Positions 25,401 to 39,300 of a DNA stretch of 64,000 nucleotides are shown here, piece after piece; position 1 is the stretch's first letter; the number at the start of each line of letters is the position of its first letter. Location of the stretch: NCBI GenBank assembly GCA_029851415.1, contig CM056742.1, positions 145,705,121 through 145,769,120 of the forward strand. Direction: 5' to 3'. The translations under genes were made by a program, and so were the position numbers. Under the pieces are notes generated by a model. It was not told where the DNA came from, made no database searches, and saw nothing but the letters and a program-made list of their open reading frames with translations. The stretch is from Eretmocerus hayati (lineage: Eukaryota > Arthropoda > Insecta > Hymenoptera > Aphelinidae).

Positions 25401-28400
25401 AGGAGAATCTTCATCCAATTAGAGACACTTGATATTTCAATTTTTTGTTCAAAATGACGTGGAAGTTACTTTCAAAATTCTCAATGTATTTGATAGTTCA
25501 AATTATGACTTGAGCCAAAATTTAGGAGACGGCTTTATTAATGGTGACCAATCTTGAACGCGCAATTCCAGCATTCAATGGATTCTGTAATGCTGCCATC
25601 ATTTTGAGACCAATTGAGATCTACAAGATAACTGAAGAGAGTTGTTGAAGCACTCAAGGTCTGGAATTCGCTACTTCATCTGGGTATCATAAATCACAGA
25701 TGTGTTTCTTTGACATTTAATTGTAATTTTTCCACGGACTTCTTCATTCGAAATTTTTGTGTTGGATGATATCTTCAAAAAATTTTTTCATAAAAAATCA
25801 TATACGCTCCGCTGTCATAATCAGAGATATTTGGTCGTGTTATTATTTTTTTTGTTAATTTTCCGTGCATAGAAGATTATTTTTATAATATCATCTTTTT
25901 TTATCCTTATTCCTCATCTTTTTTTTTGTTATTATCTTTATAAACCCCCTTGGCAACTGTTTCTTTACTATGAGCAAGTAATTCATCTATCGAAGAAAAG
26001 AAATTGATATTACGGGAAAACCATGAATAAATTATGTTCAAATCTCGAAAGATGGTTCATTTAGTTGTGGGATGTTTTTAGTGCATTGGCATGAGTACAA
26101 TTCAAGGGGCTACACGAGAGTGGCAAAATCCAATCCTCGACAACATTCTTTTTCTCTTCGTCCGGAAGCACGGATAAGCCCGCAATAGCCGGAGCAATCT
26201 CATCGGGAAGCCCAGCTCGTGTCTATTCGCGGAGAAAATCGCGTAATAAGAAATCGTGGAAGCACGCAGCAGAGGCGCCATCGCCAATCACAGAAAGCTT
26301 TCTGATGATCCTGGTGGCAAGACGACGACAACAAAGACAACGAAAAAAAGGAGTGGAGCTTAAAATATGCCACCATCAAAACTTGCAGCTCATCATAGAT
26401 GGATATTTACAAAATTTGCAGCAATCAGAGAGTCAATTCTGTTTGTTTCACACAGTACAGTATTCTTCATTTGGAAAGAGATCCAGTACAACAGAAGAGT
26501 AGTTGGAATTGCAACACACTGCAACGTCGACGACGACGACGACGACAAGGCTGGAGGTGGCTTAGAGAGTTTATCACGGATGAAGGGGCTCTTTGTTTCC
26601 AATATACATATGTGAGCAGCAGAGCAAAGTAGCTGTTGGACTGGGTTGGGGCGCGTAAAAAGCCCTCCAATGCACATATGCAAAGAGGGCATCAGCCAGA
26701 GCCGGTATCCACCATATTACATACATACCTTGCTAGGCCGGTCAACTTACCTGCCCAACTGTGTCCAAGTAAAGAGAGCCAGTAACCTGGCTCATTTTAT
26801 GCGGGCAGCTTGAACTTTATCAAGTTACCGTATTTGGTTGGGGCGGGGGATAGACAGTACATGCAAGTACACATTACGACGACGGCAGCTCTATATAAAC
26901 GAGACAATCTTATCAAGATTATTTTGCGAGAAAGAGAGAGAGAGACGCAGATTAGCTACTGAGGTAGCCTCAAGCAATTGTTTACCAACTGCATGCAGAT
27001 CATCGGCTCTCTCTGATGATCGAATACGGTTTCGTATTGTTCTGCGATGCGCTTAGCAGCTCCTCCTTTGTAGATGATTTTCCTTCTGTAGCTTCTACAT
27101 GTGTTTTAATACTCCCAGTTGAGTGTTGTTACAATTGCTCAATGATGAAACTACAAAAAACGGGGTATTTGACGTTTGTCAGATAATAATCAGACAAAAT
27201 TTTGTGGAGTACCAATTTTTCTTCACTGATATGATGATACTTTGATTCAAACTGATGATTTATGGTGTGAATTTGTGAATTCTTTGAAGAAAATTGTGAC
27301 CAATCTTTGGAAAAGTAAGGTATGCATTTTGATTATTATGATGCCTACCACCGCGTCAACACAAGGCATATCTAACTGTGAGCCATATAATCAAATTCGG
27401 TATTCAATATCTCATTTGTTTAAACTCGCTATCGCTAGAATTCAAATTTAACATGATCGCTGCGGCAAGGCCTATCGGTGGGCCCCGTTTACTCTTCCCC
27501 GAATGCTGAGAATTTTGGTCTTATGAGAAATAACATTGAGCGGGGCCCGAAGAGCGCTAATAAGATTATAGTAACATAAAATCACAATTGTATTGTGCTT
27601 TTTTTTCGTTTTAGGTCACAAAAAATTTTAGATAACAATAATGAAACATTTTTTTTCCGACGATTGATCAATCTGTGAAATCAATTACATAGCAGGCCTT
27701 AAACGCAATGCCAGTTTTGAGAGGCCAGTTCACAACAAAAACTCGCAAACGGCATGAACAAGTTCCATTACAATATTGCATGGGCTTAAAAAATGTTAAC
27801 TAGAAGCATTTATAAGGACAGCATTAGAAAAATTGGCTTGCAAAGCACGAAACGACGTGGTGCACCAGATTCCAGCTCAGTAGCAGCTCCATCGCCTTGA
27901 CCATGTTGAGAAATGAGGATTGAGAAATCATCGACGTTCTCTCGTAAGATATTACACTTTCATGTGACGCTTCATCAGGTCTTAGGATCGATTTTTACAG
28001 TACTATCAAGATTCTAACAACGCACTCGCCTAATGCATCACAAATTTCTACTGTAAGGACATTCATCGTGTCGATTTTGTGTGGTGGTGCATTGCAAAGA
28101 CTTGACGTGTGGTCCAAAGGTGAATGGAGAATATAGAATATAAGGCCCCGAAGCTATTGAATGTGTGTAAATGTCTGCTGCGGTTGATGAGATTCGTCAC
28201 GTGCATCTCTTGCTCGTATGGCTGCTGCGGAATTCGTTGATATAAATCTAAACCCACTGGTTTATGCAACTTTCTCAGGTATGAGATGATGGGTAAGAAC
28301 CTTGAAGAAGCATTTTTTACGGGGCCAATATAAACATAGATGGCAAAGATGTGTTTACCGCATAAAATCGATTTCAAGAAGGTTTATACAGATTTTGTTA

Positions 28401-28749
28401 CATCGCCTCCAGACTATCAGATACAAAACTGATAGGTAAATTGTTATCCAAGCAGCCCGGCGGGCTTGTTTTCGAAACTTCCCTTCGATATAAAGTGGTT
28501 ATGATTGCCAGAGGCATATTGAATCGTGATAAAACATATTAGAGGAGATGCTGATTTTGATTTCGTCAAATGTTAATTCGTCGTTTTTACTTGTCAGTAA
28601 GAGTGGTGCGATAAGCCAAATTGAGAGTAAGATGATTTATGTGCGGAATTTGATCATTTTTATGATACTGTGAATCAAAGTAGCTGCACATATGTATGAA
28701 GTACGCTCTGATTTTGCCTACTATTATCATCATGTACGATTAACTAATA
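19413..28749. other. No confidently supported gene; one possible 5' exon
   Basis: Over 9 kb of mainly AT-rich sequence. A CpG-richer stretch at about 23380-24110 ends in CAGTC|GTAAGTAAG, a strong plus-strand donor after 24104, and a 125-codon frame from 23729 runs into it. This could be a first exon, but the frame has no recognisable motif. A simple CGA repeat lies at 26528-26545 and a T run at about 22259-22274. I see no tRNA or rRNA gene. Confidence 0.35.
26528..26545. repeat. Microsatellite (CGA)6
   Basis: Six uninterrupted CGA units, read directly from the sequence. Confidence 0.9.
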
Positions 28750-30691
28750 CACTGAGAAAATTATTTGGCCATTCTGAAAAAAAATATATTCAGATTGAAT
28801 ACACGCGCATGTATATTATCCTTTACTGTTATTTTTCTAGAATGGATAAACGTATTTTATCAGAATGGATAAATATTTTTGCATTCTGAGCGTACATTTG
28901 ATCAAAATGAAAAGATGCTCATACACGGGCCATTAATGTGAACGATACTGTGAATGTGATTGAAGAAATATTATTCAAGTTTGATAAATATTACTTTGAG
29001 CCAGGTAGATATTCAATAAAAATCAAAAATCAGTTTCAAGTCTGGAATAATAATTTCCAAAAAATAGCAAAAGTATAGCACAATTGCGGCTTATCTGGTT
29101 TGGCTAAATATTTATTCAGACACGTTTCTTTGTCAATAATTGTTAGTTTCATTTCTTATTAATCTATATCACTTAAACTCGTATCATAATACTGTGGAGG
29201 ATCTTATATCTTAACTATTCGCTAATATACATATCACTTCATTAATACATTATCGCTTCGCACTCATATTCGCTATGTTCCATGAGATGCTTTGGAGCCT
29301 TATATATCAACCGAGGCCCTTCTTAGCCGCTTGCGAGGAATCAATCAACGTGTTGTTACCCAATTTAGGAATGAAGATATACGTTCAGTTGACATCATAG
29401 ACTAAAGAGTCATATCTTCCGCTTAGGAGGATATCAAATTCATCGATTTACACGAGAAATTCCTATTATAAGCCAATAATTCAGTTTAAAAAAGCTGATT
29501 TTGAGGCGATTAATATTCCAAGCGCCATCTATGAGCGGAAATCGATCGTAATCACATTTGAACTTTCTAAATAAATATCTCATCAAAATCGTCCATTAGC
29601 TTATTCGCAGTCATCAAACATCTATTTGAAATTAACAATTCTCAATAAATTGATCCACCAAAGTGGCGCATTCTAAAAATCATACTCATTGTCTGATCTT
29701 TCAAGTTTAATGGATATTATCTCAATGTCGGTACCTCAGATTTTGATTCTAATATATTCTTTGTATACGTGATATCAAACCATTATTCAAGCACAGAGTT
29801 ACAAAGATCCTGGACTTAGCAACGCCAAGGTTTTTAAATCAAGGGATATGATGGATGGAAGTGATTGTTCCGAATAAGCTTGATCATCAGGCTCGATTAT
29901 CAGTTCTCATCGGCTATGCCCAAACGGACAAATATTTATTCATATTGAATATAGTTTGTTCATTCGGACCAAGCTTGATTTGATTGAACTTAAAGATTCG
30001 AAACGAGGAACTATCCTATACCAGAATGTAAACTCACCTCAACAGTCTTGGCAAACAATTTTTGGAGCTGATTAAATATTTTTTCAATCCGAGATCATTC
30101 CTAACCTTCGAAATTATATTCCTTGAGAAACTTGATTTGATTATTCTGAACAAATACGTCACTCGAAATAAGTGATACTTACCTGTTTTCAATGAATCTT
30201 TGTTGAAATTGATGACGATCGTGTCTTCACAATTGAAATATCTGTTTAATGAGAACGTTAACTTATTCATTCAAATTGAACAGACCATTCGTGACTTGAA
30301 ATAAATATTCATTCAAACCCATGGGTGCAATTGTGTTTTATGAGGTCCTGGCTGATTGAACACATATAAATTCGAGTTTATAAAATAAATTATCATTTGG
30401 TCGCATATTATTACTCAATTATATATATTTGTTTTGAATAAACTCGATTATTTGGTTCTATCATCAGCTTTTACTGAATGTACAACTTATGAATAAATAT
30501 GTATTCGAATCGAATACAATTTATTCATTGTGGCCTATTTCATGAGTGAATAGATCACAAAATCACCAGTGAATAGATATTTATCTGAAAAAAGAATCTT
30601 GTATTCACTGAGAACAAATATTTTTTCAATCTACACAAGGCATTTACGATTAAATATATTTATTCAATTCTGGCAAATAATTTTCTCAGTG
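28750..30691. mobile_element. Non-autonomous DNA element with CACTGAGAAAA ends
   Basis: Inverted termini CACTGAGAAAATTATTTG (18 bp identical) lie at 28750 and 30691, each flanked by TA. The 1.94-kb interior is very AT-rich, with no coding frame and many words such as GAATAAATAT and AGAATGGATAAA near the ends, like sub-terminal repeats. The TA flanks suggest a TA-targeting transposase. The superfamily is not certain. Confidence 0.7.
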
Positions 30692-30693
30692 TA

Positions 30694-31166
30694 CCACAAT
30701 GTTTCCTCTTAAATTCATTTGTGAGCAGTGTATATCTGTGTCTTCAAAATGACTATTTCTAGATGTTCGATATGAAAACATCGCTTTGAAATGATTCAAC
30801 ACTTCACCAACTTCTCGACCAACTCTTGAGAAGTCGCAAAAAACTACGAAGGAACATCTCAAAAATCAATCCCTCTATGGCTGTTAGACAGCATTTATGA
30901 AGACTTGAAAGGGTTCCGTTAATTCTTAATTTGGAAAACATAATTCCTAATTCTTTTGTAAACCTGATTTTTATCTAGTTGCGGAAGGAAAATATGCATT
31001 GGAAAATTGGTATGAGGAGATTGTCTGACCGGCAACAGATCGAGAAGCTTGAATTCAAACAGAACGGATGTCGAGAAATTTTTTTTGAACTTGTTCAAGG
31101 TTAGATCATCACTATTGTTATATGTCCAACTCTAGTATCAATGGTGAAGTCTTTCGTCATGCTAGA
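30694..31166. other. No feature seen
   Basis: A short AT-rich spacer between two mobile elements, with no coding or structural signal that I can support. Confidence 0.5.
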
Positions 31167-32169
31167 TAGACTAGGCGAAATCGGCGCCACCGCTGGAAAA
31201 ATTATTCCCATTGGATTTTTTTGCGGGATCCCCTCCGGAAGACCCTCCTGAATCCAAAAATGCATGTGGCCAGTCGAAATTCGAATGCAAAATTGTTTAA
31301 ACTAAAATTGTTTAAACAAATTGTCTGTATAAACTTTTTCGGTCCCAAAGCAAGTTTTTAAAGTTATTTGGCCTATTTTAAACAGAAAGTCTCTCTTGTC
31401 ATTTTTCTCTAAAATCCATTGTTTTTGAGCTATAAGCGTTTCAAAGTTGAAAAAATGCGAAAATTGCGATTTTCAACGACTGAAAACACTACGAAAAATT
31501 CAAAAATCTCATGTGGCCAGAGCGGAAAATTGTTCATTGGGATCTCCTTAACAATATCCAATAGCAAAAATTCATGTTTCCGGGCGATAACCCTTTGTTT
31601 CTCCAATGTTAACAATGGGTAGTTGCGCACGCTACAGCCATAGAGATGCAGCGGTGGCGGGCTGCGCGTCGTCTGCTTGCTCGTGTCGATACCCTATGGT
31701 ATAGCGTGCGCAACTACCTATTGTTAACATTGAAAAAATAAAGCGTTATCGCCCGGAAACATGAATTTTTGCTATTGGATATTGTTAAGGAGATCCCAAT
31801 GAACAATTTTCCGCTCTGGCCACATGAGATTTTTGAATTTTTCGTAGTGTTTTCAGTCGTTGAAAATCGCAATTTTCGCATTTTTTCAACTTTGAAACGC
31901 TTATAGCTCAAAAACAATGGATTTTAGAGAAAAATGACAAGAGAGACTTTCTGTTTAAAATAGGCCAAATAACTTTAAAAACTTGCTTTGGGACCGAAAA
32001 AGTTTATACAGACAATTTGTTTAAACAATTTTAGTTTAAACAATTTTGCATTCGAATTTCGACTGGCCACATGCATTTTTGGATTCAGGAGGGTCTTCCG
32101 GAGGGGATCCCGCAAAAAAATCCAATGGGAATAATTTTTCCAGCGGTGGCGCCGATTTCGCCTCGTCTA
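31167..32169. mobile_element. Near-perfect long fold-back element
   Basis: Arms of about 475-480 bp (about 31167-31645 and 31694-32169) are almost exactly reverse complementary. I see only a handful of mismatches, mostly close to the centre, around a loop of about 50 bp. The outer ends read GAC(T/G)AGGCGAAATCGGCG and are flanked by TA. Because of the symmetry, the same short frames appear on both strands, and these are not genes. The lack of divergence between the arms means recent formation or ongoing gene conversion. A transcript through it would fold into about 475 bp of double-stranded RNA. Confidence 0.9.
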
Positions 32170-33096
32170 AGAGAAGAGTTGAGTGAGACATCTTTTAATT
32201 CACGGAAAAGACTCATGGTGTTCAAAGATTTAGATCTGAGCAAGGCCACCATTGAAGGTTTTTTAAATGGTAATAATAATTCTTTAACTCATCACTTTTA
32301 TTGCGATATCGAAGCGATGATATCATCATGATAATGATGATTGATGATCATGTGAAGATGATGTACAGTGAATACGTAATAAGCGTCTTAATTAACAGGG
32401 GGGTATTCCTCCTCATCACATAACCATTGATCTGTGAGATGAAATAAAGTCTCAAGGGTTATTTTTATGAGATTCAAGCCGTGAAACAGTCTGAGGAAGG
32501 AAAGTGCAAGTGACATGAATTTATGAACTGATCATTTCAAAGATGTATCATGCGCGCAAAGTATACTCATTCGCTAGAAACCCACCTCGAAACCCACTAA
32601 TTAACTTGATATACACATGAGAGAAAGATACTAGTATACTTACAGAATATCGCGTGATTAATCTTGCTCATGAAGCAAGAGACTAATCAGACTCTCGTGG
32701 TGGACATACTTAGCGTCGCCGACCTCTATAAATGTATTAATCGCGCGTATACGAGACTCGATGCAGAAAAAAAAGTTTATCAGTAAAATTTTCTTCAGAC
32801 ATATTTAGATCCGGATTATTATTCAATTATATTCACTTTATTACAAAATCCGAGAAATATTGATGGCAATACAGGAAGCAGAGGCCTAACTTATGAATCA
32901 TCTCCACGTGATGTTGCATAACACATTAAACTAGCGTCTGAATTCTTGAGAAGACGGAAAATGGAGACTAACATTATTTTGCACACGAGCACAACAGTTG
33001 GGTTGAATAAGGTAAGAGAAGAATGAGACTGGTTGTTAACATATCAGGAATCTTTGGAAGATGAATTCATTGAGTCAAAAGAGTTGAAAAGAATAT
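32170..33096. other. No supported gene
   Basis: AT-rich spacer with a GATGAT/ATCATC-rich patch at about 32310-32360. No gene signal was found. Confidence 0.5.
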
Positions 33097-33194
33097 ATTT
33101 TATACGTCCATACGTAGAAACAGCGTGTTTCTAGGCCTCCTCGCTTCGCGAGGAGACCTGGAAACAAGCTGTTTCTGCGTACAGACGTATAAAA
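33097..33194. repeat. Hairpin 1 of a tandem hairpin pair
   Basis: A palindrome of about 98 bp. The outer arms TTTTATACGTC and GACGTATAAAA match perfectly, and the inner arms meet at CCTCGC-TTC-GCGAGG with a 3-base loop and only small bulges between. It could be a solo fold-back element or an RNA hairpin. Confidence 0.85.
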
Positions 33195-33200
33195 CTGCAT

Positions 33201-33312
33201 ACGCGTCTCGTGCGGAAACATTTTTCCTTCGGGAAAACCAAGCTGGACGGTGCCATCGCCCACGTCCAGCTCGGTTTCCCGAAGGAAAAAATGTTTCCAG
33301 CACTCGACGCGT
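33201..33312. repeat. Hairpin 2 of a tandem hairpin pair
   Basis: A palindrome of about 112 bp, from ACGCGTC to GACGCGT. The arms contain GGAAACATTTTTCCTTCGGG and its mirror, then CTGGACG and CGTCCAG around a loop of about 13 bases. Only 6 bases separate it from hairpin 1, and its arm sequence is different, so the two are not copies of each other. Confidence 0.85.
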
Positions 33313-35472
33313 AATGTACTATTGTATGTATATGTTTATAGGATTGTTTAATTTTTCTGATTGAGTTCTGCTGGGATATTTCCTTCCTCATTCATATTTC
33401 AAGCTCAATCATTACGACTTTTACTACGGCTAGGTCTGTAAGTATGACCTGGATATTGACTTTAGATATTTACACTGTCTATGCTTTCAGATAATAAGTA
33501 TCAACCACGGGTTGGATCGAAAAACAGAAAAATTACTCTGCATAGTAAATTAGTGCAAAACACACGATCGTCATGCATTGCAGAATGCAATTGCATTTAT
33601 TCGTTTGGGTTCTGGACAAGAGTTTACAATTTTTCATATCTCTGGGAAAAAATTATCAGAATCAGATCGCGACACACAGAAAATGACCATGTCCTCATTT
33701 TCAATCTCGCTTTGTCGATTGCATACTATCAGAAAACCTTGCATGATGCAAAAAAATCTACGAATATTTTTAATGAGTAGATACGAACAATGAAAGTTAT
33801 AAATATACAGTTCATCGTGACTGACAGCTTCAATCTTCTCGGAAATCGTAAATTCACCCCTGACAATTGTCACTCATTGTTGACTCGACATCACAAGGAA
33901 GAGTATAAAAATTACGTAAACGCTATGATGTAAATGGTTGGGAATGCTCTGGCACAACGTAAGATATAGTATAAGAAGAATTGAGTGTATGTTATTCTAG
34001 CGCATTATTTCAAGTATATGTTGTTGGAAATTGCAAGCTCTCGAGTTTGCGAGTGATTGTGGATATTATTATGCACCCATTTCTTAACTAAAGAATGTAA
34101 CATAATGGAATTAGTTCTTCAAAATGTAAACATTAGTATTTCTTCAATACAATGTTAGTTTACACATTACACTCACAGAATGGATGAGTAATTACATTCA
34201 TGGCGCTCAGACTATAATTATAAAATGAAAATGAAAACATGTATAATTAGAGTTGCAGTGATGAGGTTATCATTTTCATTATTCTGACTTCAATTGATAG
34301 AAAATGAATAATTTATATCTTCTATCATTACCAAGGTCATAATGAACAAGCCTGGTATTGATAATTTCAGAACGGAAAATAGGAATGGGTTTGAAAAATG
34401 TTATCTGCACGCATGAGTCATCTCAGATGCATCATCATGCACCTACAGAATCGTGTGTTGTTCTCACGAGAAACTGACTGGATGATGGATTGAAGCTAAG
34501 AATGGAAATGCATGACTATTTTCGTCACCTTCAAGATAACTAGAAAAAACTCATTTCCAAATAAACGACCTCCTGCCGACTAAGAATTCTAATTTTCCCG
34601 GAAAAAAGAATTCAGCGTTGCTCACCTTCACAATATTGACCATGGCTATAGGAACTACAACATTCCAGCTTCGTATGTGCACATAGCCCGTCTAAAATTC
34701 CACTTATCGCAAGCACGTGGCTCAAGGGCAACAACACTGATTATTCAAGCTTTCTTTCAAATATTCTCACAACAATCGAATCTTCCCTGAACCATTTCAA
34801 AAACCGTTCTCAAAACTATTGAATAAAATTTTCTGGATGATATACGCTAGGCTGGCGCTCGAAATCAATTTGTCAATTAGCAACAATATCACGCGTGATG
34901 TTAGCCTCGAGCATCATTGAGACTATATTTATTGCTTCGTGAATGCCATATCATCATGCACAAGAGGGGAAACAAAATATACGGACACAGCAGGCGAATA
35001 AGCATTCCAAAACAGTAACCGCCCGCACATTCCAAAGGAAGCGTCTTCGTCGTGGTAGATACGAAATGAGCCTCGAGATGGTTCAACTGGCTCGTCAACC
35101 GGCGTTACAAGTTCAATATCTCATCTTATCCCTATTTGTAAGTATCATCCACTAGAGAAATGGGTATATCCTAGCGTTGACGAAGAAAGGCATCCGGCTT
35201 CTTTAGCTCACCCAACAACTGTCAAAATACACCGATCGATCGAATGCGTCGTGGCGGCGTCTGCTGTGCTGGTGGTGTGGCGATGCGGTGGCCTTGAGAC
35301 GCGACTCGTCGTCCCCTGCACCACCACAATAAAAAAAAAAGTACACCCAAGAAAGCATAATCTACGAATCCGTCCTTCTATATCACTCAATTTGCGGTAA
35401 TAATGATCCCAATAATCCACTAGGATCTCAGGATGAGTTGTGTAAAAAAAGTGTAGATTATCGTCTGCTCAC
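33313..35472. other. Probable start of the formin-like first intron; no exon found
   Basis: On the minus strand this lies just downstream of the formin-like exon and is therefore probably intron. A good plus-strand donor, ATTT|GTAAGTATC, occurs at about 35132 after an open stretch, but I cannot tie it to a gene. No further formin exon is recognisable to me here. Confidence 0.35.
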
Positions 35473-35694
35473 CAGGACTTTTGTAAAGCGTCTCTCGAGC
35501 TCGAGTGGATCAGGCATAGGTTGTCTCGGTGCTCCTCGAACGCTTCCACTTCTCGTATGATGTGAACTGTTACTGAGATTGAGATTATAAGGTTGACCCT
35601 TTATTCTGCTTGGTTCTCTTTGCAACATCAACTGTTGAGGAGCGCTAGGAACCGGATCAATCTCGGGTGCCGGCCGGCTACCCGATAAACCCAT
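35473..35694 (-). CDS. Frl: Formin-like protein, first coding exon (partial)
   Basis: Seventy-four codons from the ATG at 35694 to the donor GTCCTG|GTGAGC (phase 0). The C-terminal part, PMPDPLELERRFTKVL, matches the conserved start of the FMNL/Frl formins (ELEERFNRVL in human FMNL), where the GTPase-binding domain follows. The protein begins MGLSGS, with Gly2 and Ser6 fitting an N-myristoylation signal, as known for FMNL proteins. The middle is polar and rich in Ser, Pro and Gln. An in-frame TAA lies 18 bases upstream, and the ATG has A at -3 and G at +4, so the start is firm. Known family role: actin nucleation and elongation downstream of Rho-family GTPases, at the membrane and in filopodia. 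The remaining domains (GBD, FH1, FH2, DAD) must lie at lower coordinates, beyond what I can see. Confidence 0.88.
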
Positions 35695-36300
35695 CTTGAT
35701 GACGATGATGAGTTACTTTTTCTGTTACTATTATTTTTTAGCCGATTACGCTCGGCGATTTGGCTCTTATCAGTAGTAACAGCAGCAAAAGCAGTAGTAG
35801 GCGACGATGATGATGTTGCTGACGATGCCACTATTGAGTGTCCGAAGCATGATGATGATGATGATGATGATGGCTGCTCACAATACTTATACTGACTCAC
35901 TCACTCGCGGACGATACCGCAACAGGTAAAGATTGTTGGAATTCAAGGCCCTTTTACGACACACAAAATATACATATATATATGTAGATAGATATATCAC
36001 ACACAGTCGCGCACTGCACTTTGATGCTTCTTTTTTTGGATGGATGAATAAATGTATGCACCGAGTAGTCGCACGACGACGCCACGAGGACATATAAAAA
36101 ATACGTACAAAAATGTACTCGCCGCGTATGGATGCGCGAGCGGACTGACTGAATTTTCGATGAAAGACTCGCGAGAGAGCCACTGCCATACACACAGATA
36201 TACTAACACAAACACGTGATATAGCAGACGCACGGCGGGGAGATCCCCTTCCCCTGCTATTATAAGTTAATCCCCCACTGCCCACGATTCTCAATGAAGT
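35695..36300 (-). promoter_or_regulatory. Probable 5' leader and promoter region of the formin-like gene
   Basis: The sequence directly upstream of the formin ATG on the minus strand contains no ATG close to the start and has CAT/CGT and CTG-type triplet runs, including eight ATG units (plus-strand reading) at 35849-35872. Around 36060-36250 it becomes CpG-richer. The transcription start cannot be placed from sequence alone, and the leader may be spliced. Confidence 0.35.
35849..35872. repeat. Microsatellite (ATG)8
   Basis: Eight uninterrupted ATG units, reading CAT in the direction of the formin transcript, in its probable 5' leader. Confidence 0.9.
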
Positions 36301-39300
36301 TTTCTGAACGATTGATAGTAAAACTTTATTGATGGACTCAAGTCAAACGAATGAATGTGTTTGTGATGTGATATTTGAGGTTTTGAAAAGAAACGCTCAA
36401 TTGAGATTTGCGAGATTTTTTACATGTGAATGGAATGTGCGTTTTGCGTGGATGTTTTGTTTTGAGGGGCGCTCGCGTCGCCGCCCGCCGGCAAACATTT
36501 GCGTGCCTAGCAGCTTTATTTTTGCGGTTGCAGTTTTGTTGTACGCATCATTCATCCATCGCATTCCGTTCAATAAGCTGATAGTAGTGATCGTGATTGA
36601 TCTGAAGATTGCTAGCCTCTAAAAGACATTCATATTGTCACCATGAAATCGGTGTGAGAATCGCAAGTTTGTGGCTAGCAAACCCGTGTCATACTTTCTT
36701 CAAGAAACCGACTCAAAAAAGCTTCATCTATAGCTTCATCAGCGAAGAAACCATTAAGATTTTCGAGAGATCGCCGATTTCTTAAAAACTTTGATCATTT
36801 TTATCAACAAAACGTCAACCTAACCTCTTTCCACAAGTCAACATTGTCTGCTCGACGACCTTGCAAACTAAAAAACTAACGCTATTCAAAACAAGTGAAG
36901 ATCAAAATGCTCATCAAAGAACAGTTGACAGCCGATTCCAGTTCCAATTTTCAAACTCAATGCACCGTTTAAAAATGCATCAGGCAAGAAAGATCTTACC
37001 CTGAGCAAGTATGAAAGAAAACTGCTGTTCCAACAATCGCAAAGCGAGCCTCCACTTTCTCGGCTCAACAACAACGACGTCGTGCAGTGAACAAAAGTTC
37101 CTGGAAATGTCGTCGCAGCGCCCTGTCAATAAACTGCAGCAGGCGACGAAGACAGAAGTAGCAGGCGACAGCGGTAACATCGTGTTGTGTGCAGCTTTTA
37201 CAACTCCTGTCGTCGACCTCCTGAGTCCAAAGCAAATATCGTGTCGCGAAACATGTGTGTCGTGTAAAAAGTACGCGCAAAACATACATCAGAACTTTTG
37301 GACATCATCCTCAAGGACAAAAAACTATATCGTTGAATCTCATAATAGTGCTACCATGTGAAAAAGTGTCTCAGCAAACTATCTATTCAATATAATCATA
37401 CGGACATGCACCTGTCAGATCATCGCCAAATGTCGAAGACAGCTGCAGTCTGTTCAAGGTTTGCTACCGGTGTCTAAATATCTCCTCGCCTTGCCAAAAT
37501 CAGCGTGACCTCGAACTGCTAATAAAATCCTGGTGTACTTTTATTCTGTAGCAGAGTCCATCAAGATCAAGGTGGGCAATAATGTGGATCTTTTTCATGG
37601 AGCTTGAACAGCTGTAAAGTGTATTAGTGAAAAAAAAGTTAGCCGGCAAGTTACATATGTAATTTATAAGAATCTGAAGTTTGGAAGTTGTGGTGCAAGA
37701 AATAAGGAGCGCGACGACCTCGCGAGGAAAGCGAGACCGGCAAACAATGCGAATTGCGAAAGTTACGCTCTAAATTTGCCTTCGCCGGCTCTTACACTCT
37801 GCATCAACACTGCGGTGGCGGCTCGTCGCGCACGCCTGAAACTTACCTATATATTTATTATCGTCGTCCACTACTTTACGACAACTTCAGACGACGAGGA
37901 GCCAAGGTGGGTTGCACGTCTGATAAGGATAGATTTAAATAAATACCTATACTTCGTGGCGACATTGCCTGTTAACGACTGTCTATTTTTTTTACTTCTT
38001 CACTTTGACAAACACTCGTTTTGATTCAAATGCAAGGAATCCTAAGTCGACGAGCATTGCACGCATGTTTACTAAAGTGACATAGCAATTTAATGTCAGT
38101 CGAGATGTCAGTACGTTTTTACTTCAAATTGCACTTCAGATCTTTTCATCTTAAGCTTGAAAACATTTTGGGCTCGATATATACTGGCAGTTTGAAAATA
38201 GTGAAAGGCATCAGTTTTGTTGATATTTCATGATCAAACCGTGAGTTATTGATGTTCTTATAGACCTCTGGGATTATTTTAGCGTTGACTCAAAGTCACT
38301 TTTTTCAGAAAAGTTACTTTCACTGTTTCCCTTTCATTGTATATCTCACTTCCATTCATCATTATTATTGCAAACTAATTCATTCTTTGGAACGAATTCG
38401 AAACTTGAGAGATTCACTTCCTAATGGAAGCTTTTATCAATTTCCTGATTATCTCGACAAATTCTCAAATTAATACCATTGATCTCATTCGTCTATCATT
38501 GCAAACTTTAGATGGCCTATCCTTCTCATGAATGCAGTTTAACCTGCAAAAAAGAAATGATAGATCAAACAGCCCATTAAAAGATTATTCTCATCTCCGT
38601 CATCGAGTTCAATGTCTCTCGATCAGACAAACCGTTCGCAAATCCGACGAGAGATGAGAGACTGTCAGGAGTCACTATAGCCTCTTGCTGAAAATGTTTT
38701 CTCATTTGCATGAGTGCACACTCGTTCGAAGGCCAAGATTTACGAAACTTCCGCAGTAAGACGCCGACCCGTCGGTTTTCTCTTTGGTTGCATTATAAAT
38801 ACTGATCCTGTTACTCGTCTCTCTAAAATGTCATTTTTAATATAATCTTGTGCGAATAAAGAGAAAGTATTGAATGGGTGACGTATGAAAGCTGAAAAGT
38901 CGTAATGTTACGTCACTTGTCCCCGCACCCTTGTCAACGCCAATAACTTTGAACAATTTCTGCGATTCAACGCCCCATACGAGTTTCATAATGATTTTTT
39001 TCTCAGTAAGAGTATTAGTATATTTAGAACTTAGTGAGCCTATCGAGAGCCTATGATGAATGCATGCATAGTCTGGTTTGTCCTTACTCAGCAACAATTT
39101 TCTCAAACATTACGCGACAATTTTTCTTATCAGCATATATTCTATTTTTAAAATTCATAACAATAAGCTCAGAGGAAGGCTCAGTAGACAAATATTCGTA
39201 TCGAATGCCTTTTATTTATTGCGTGTAGTAAACAACGACAAGAATAATAGCAGGTAAGGTAGTTGCAAAAATTGCAACAACGAAATGTCCGCTGCAAGTC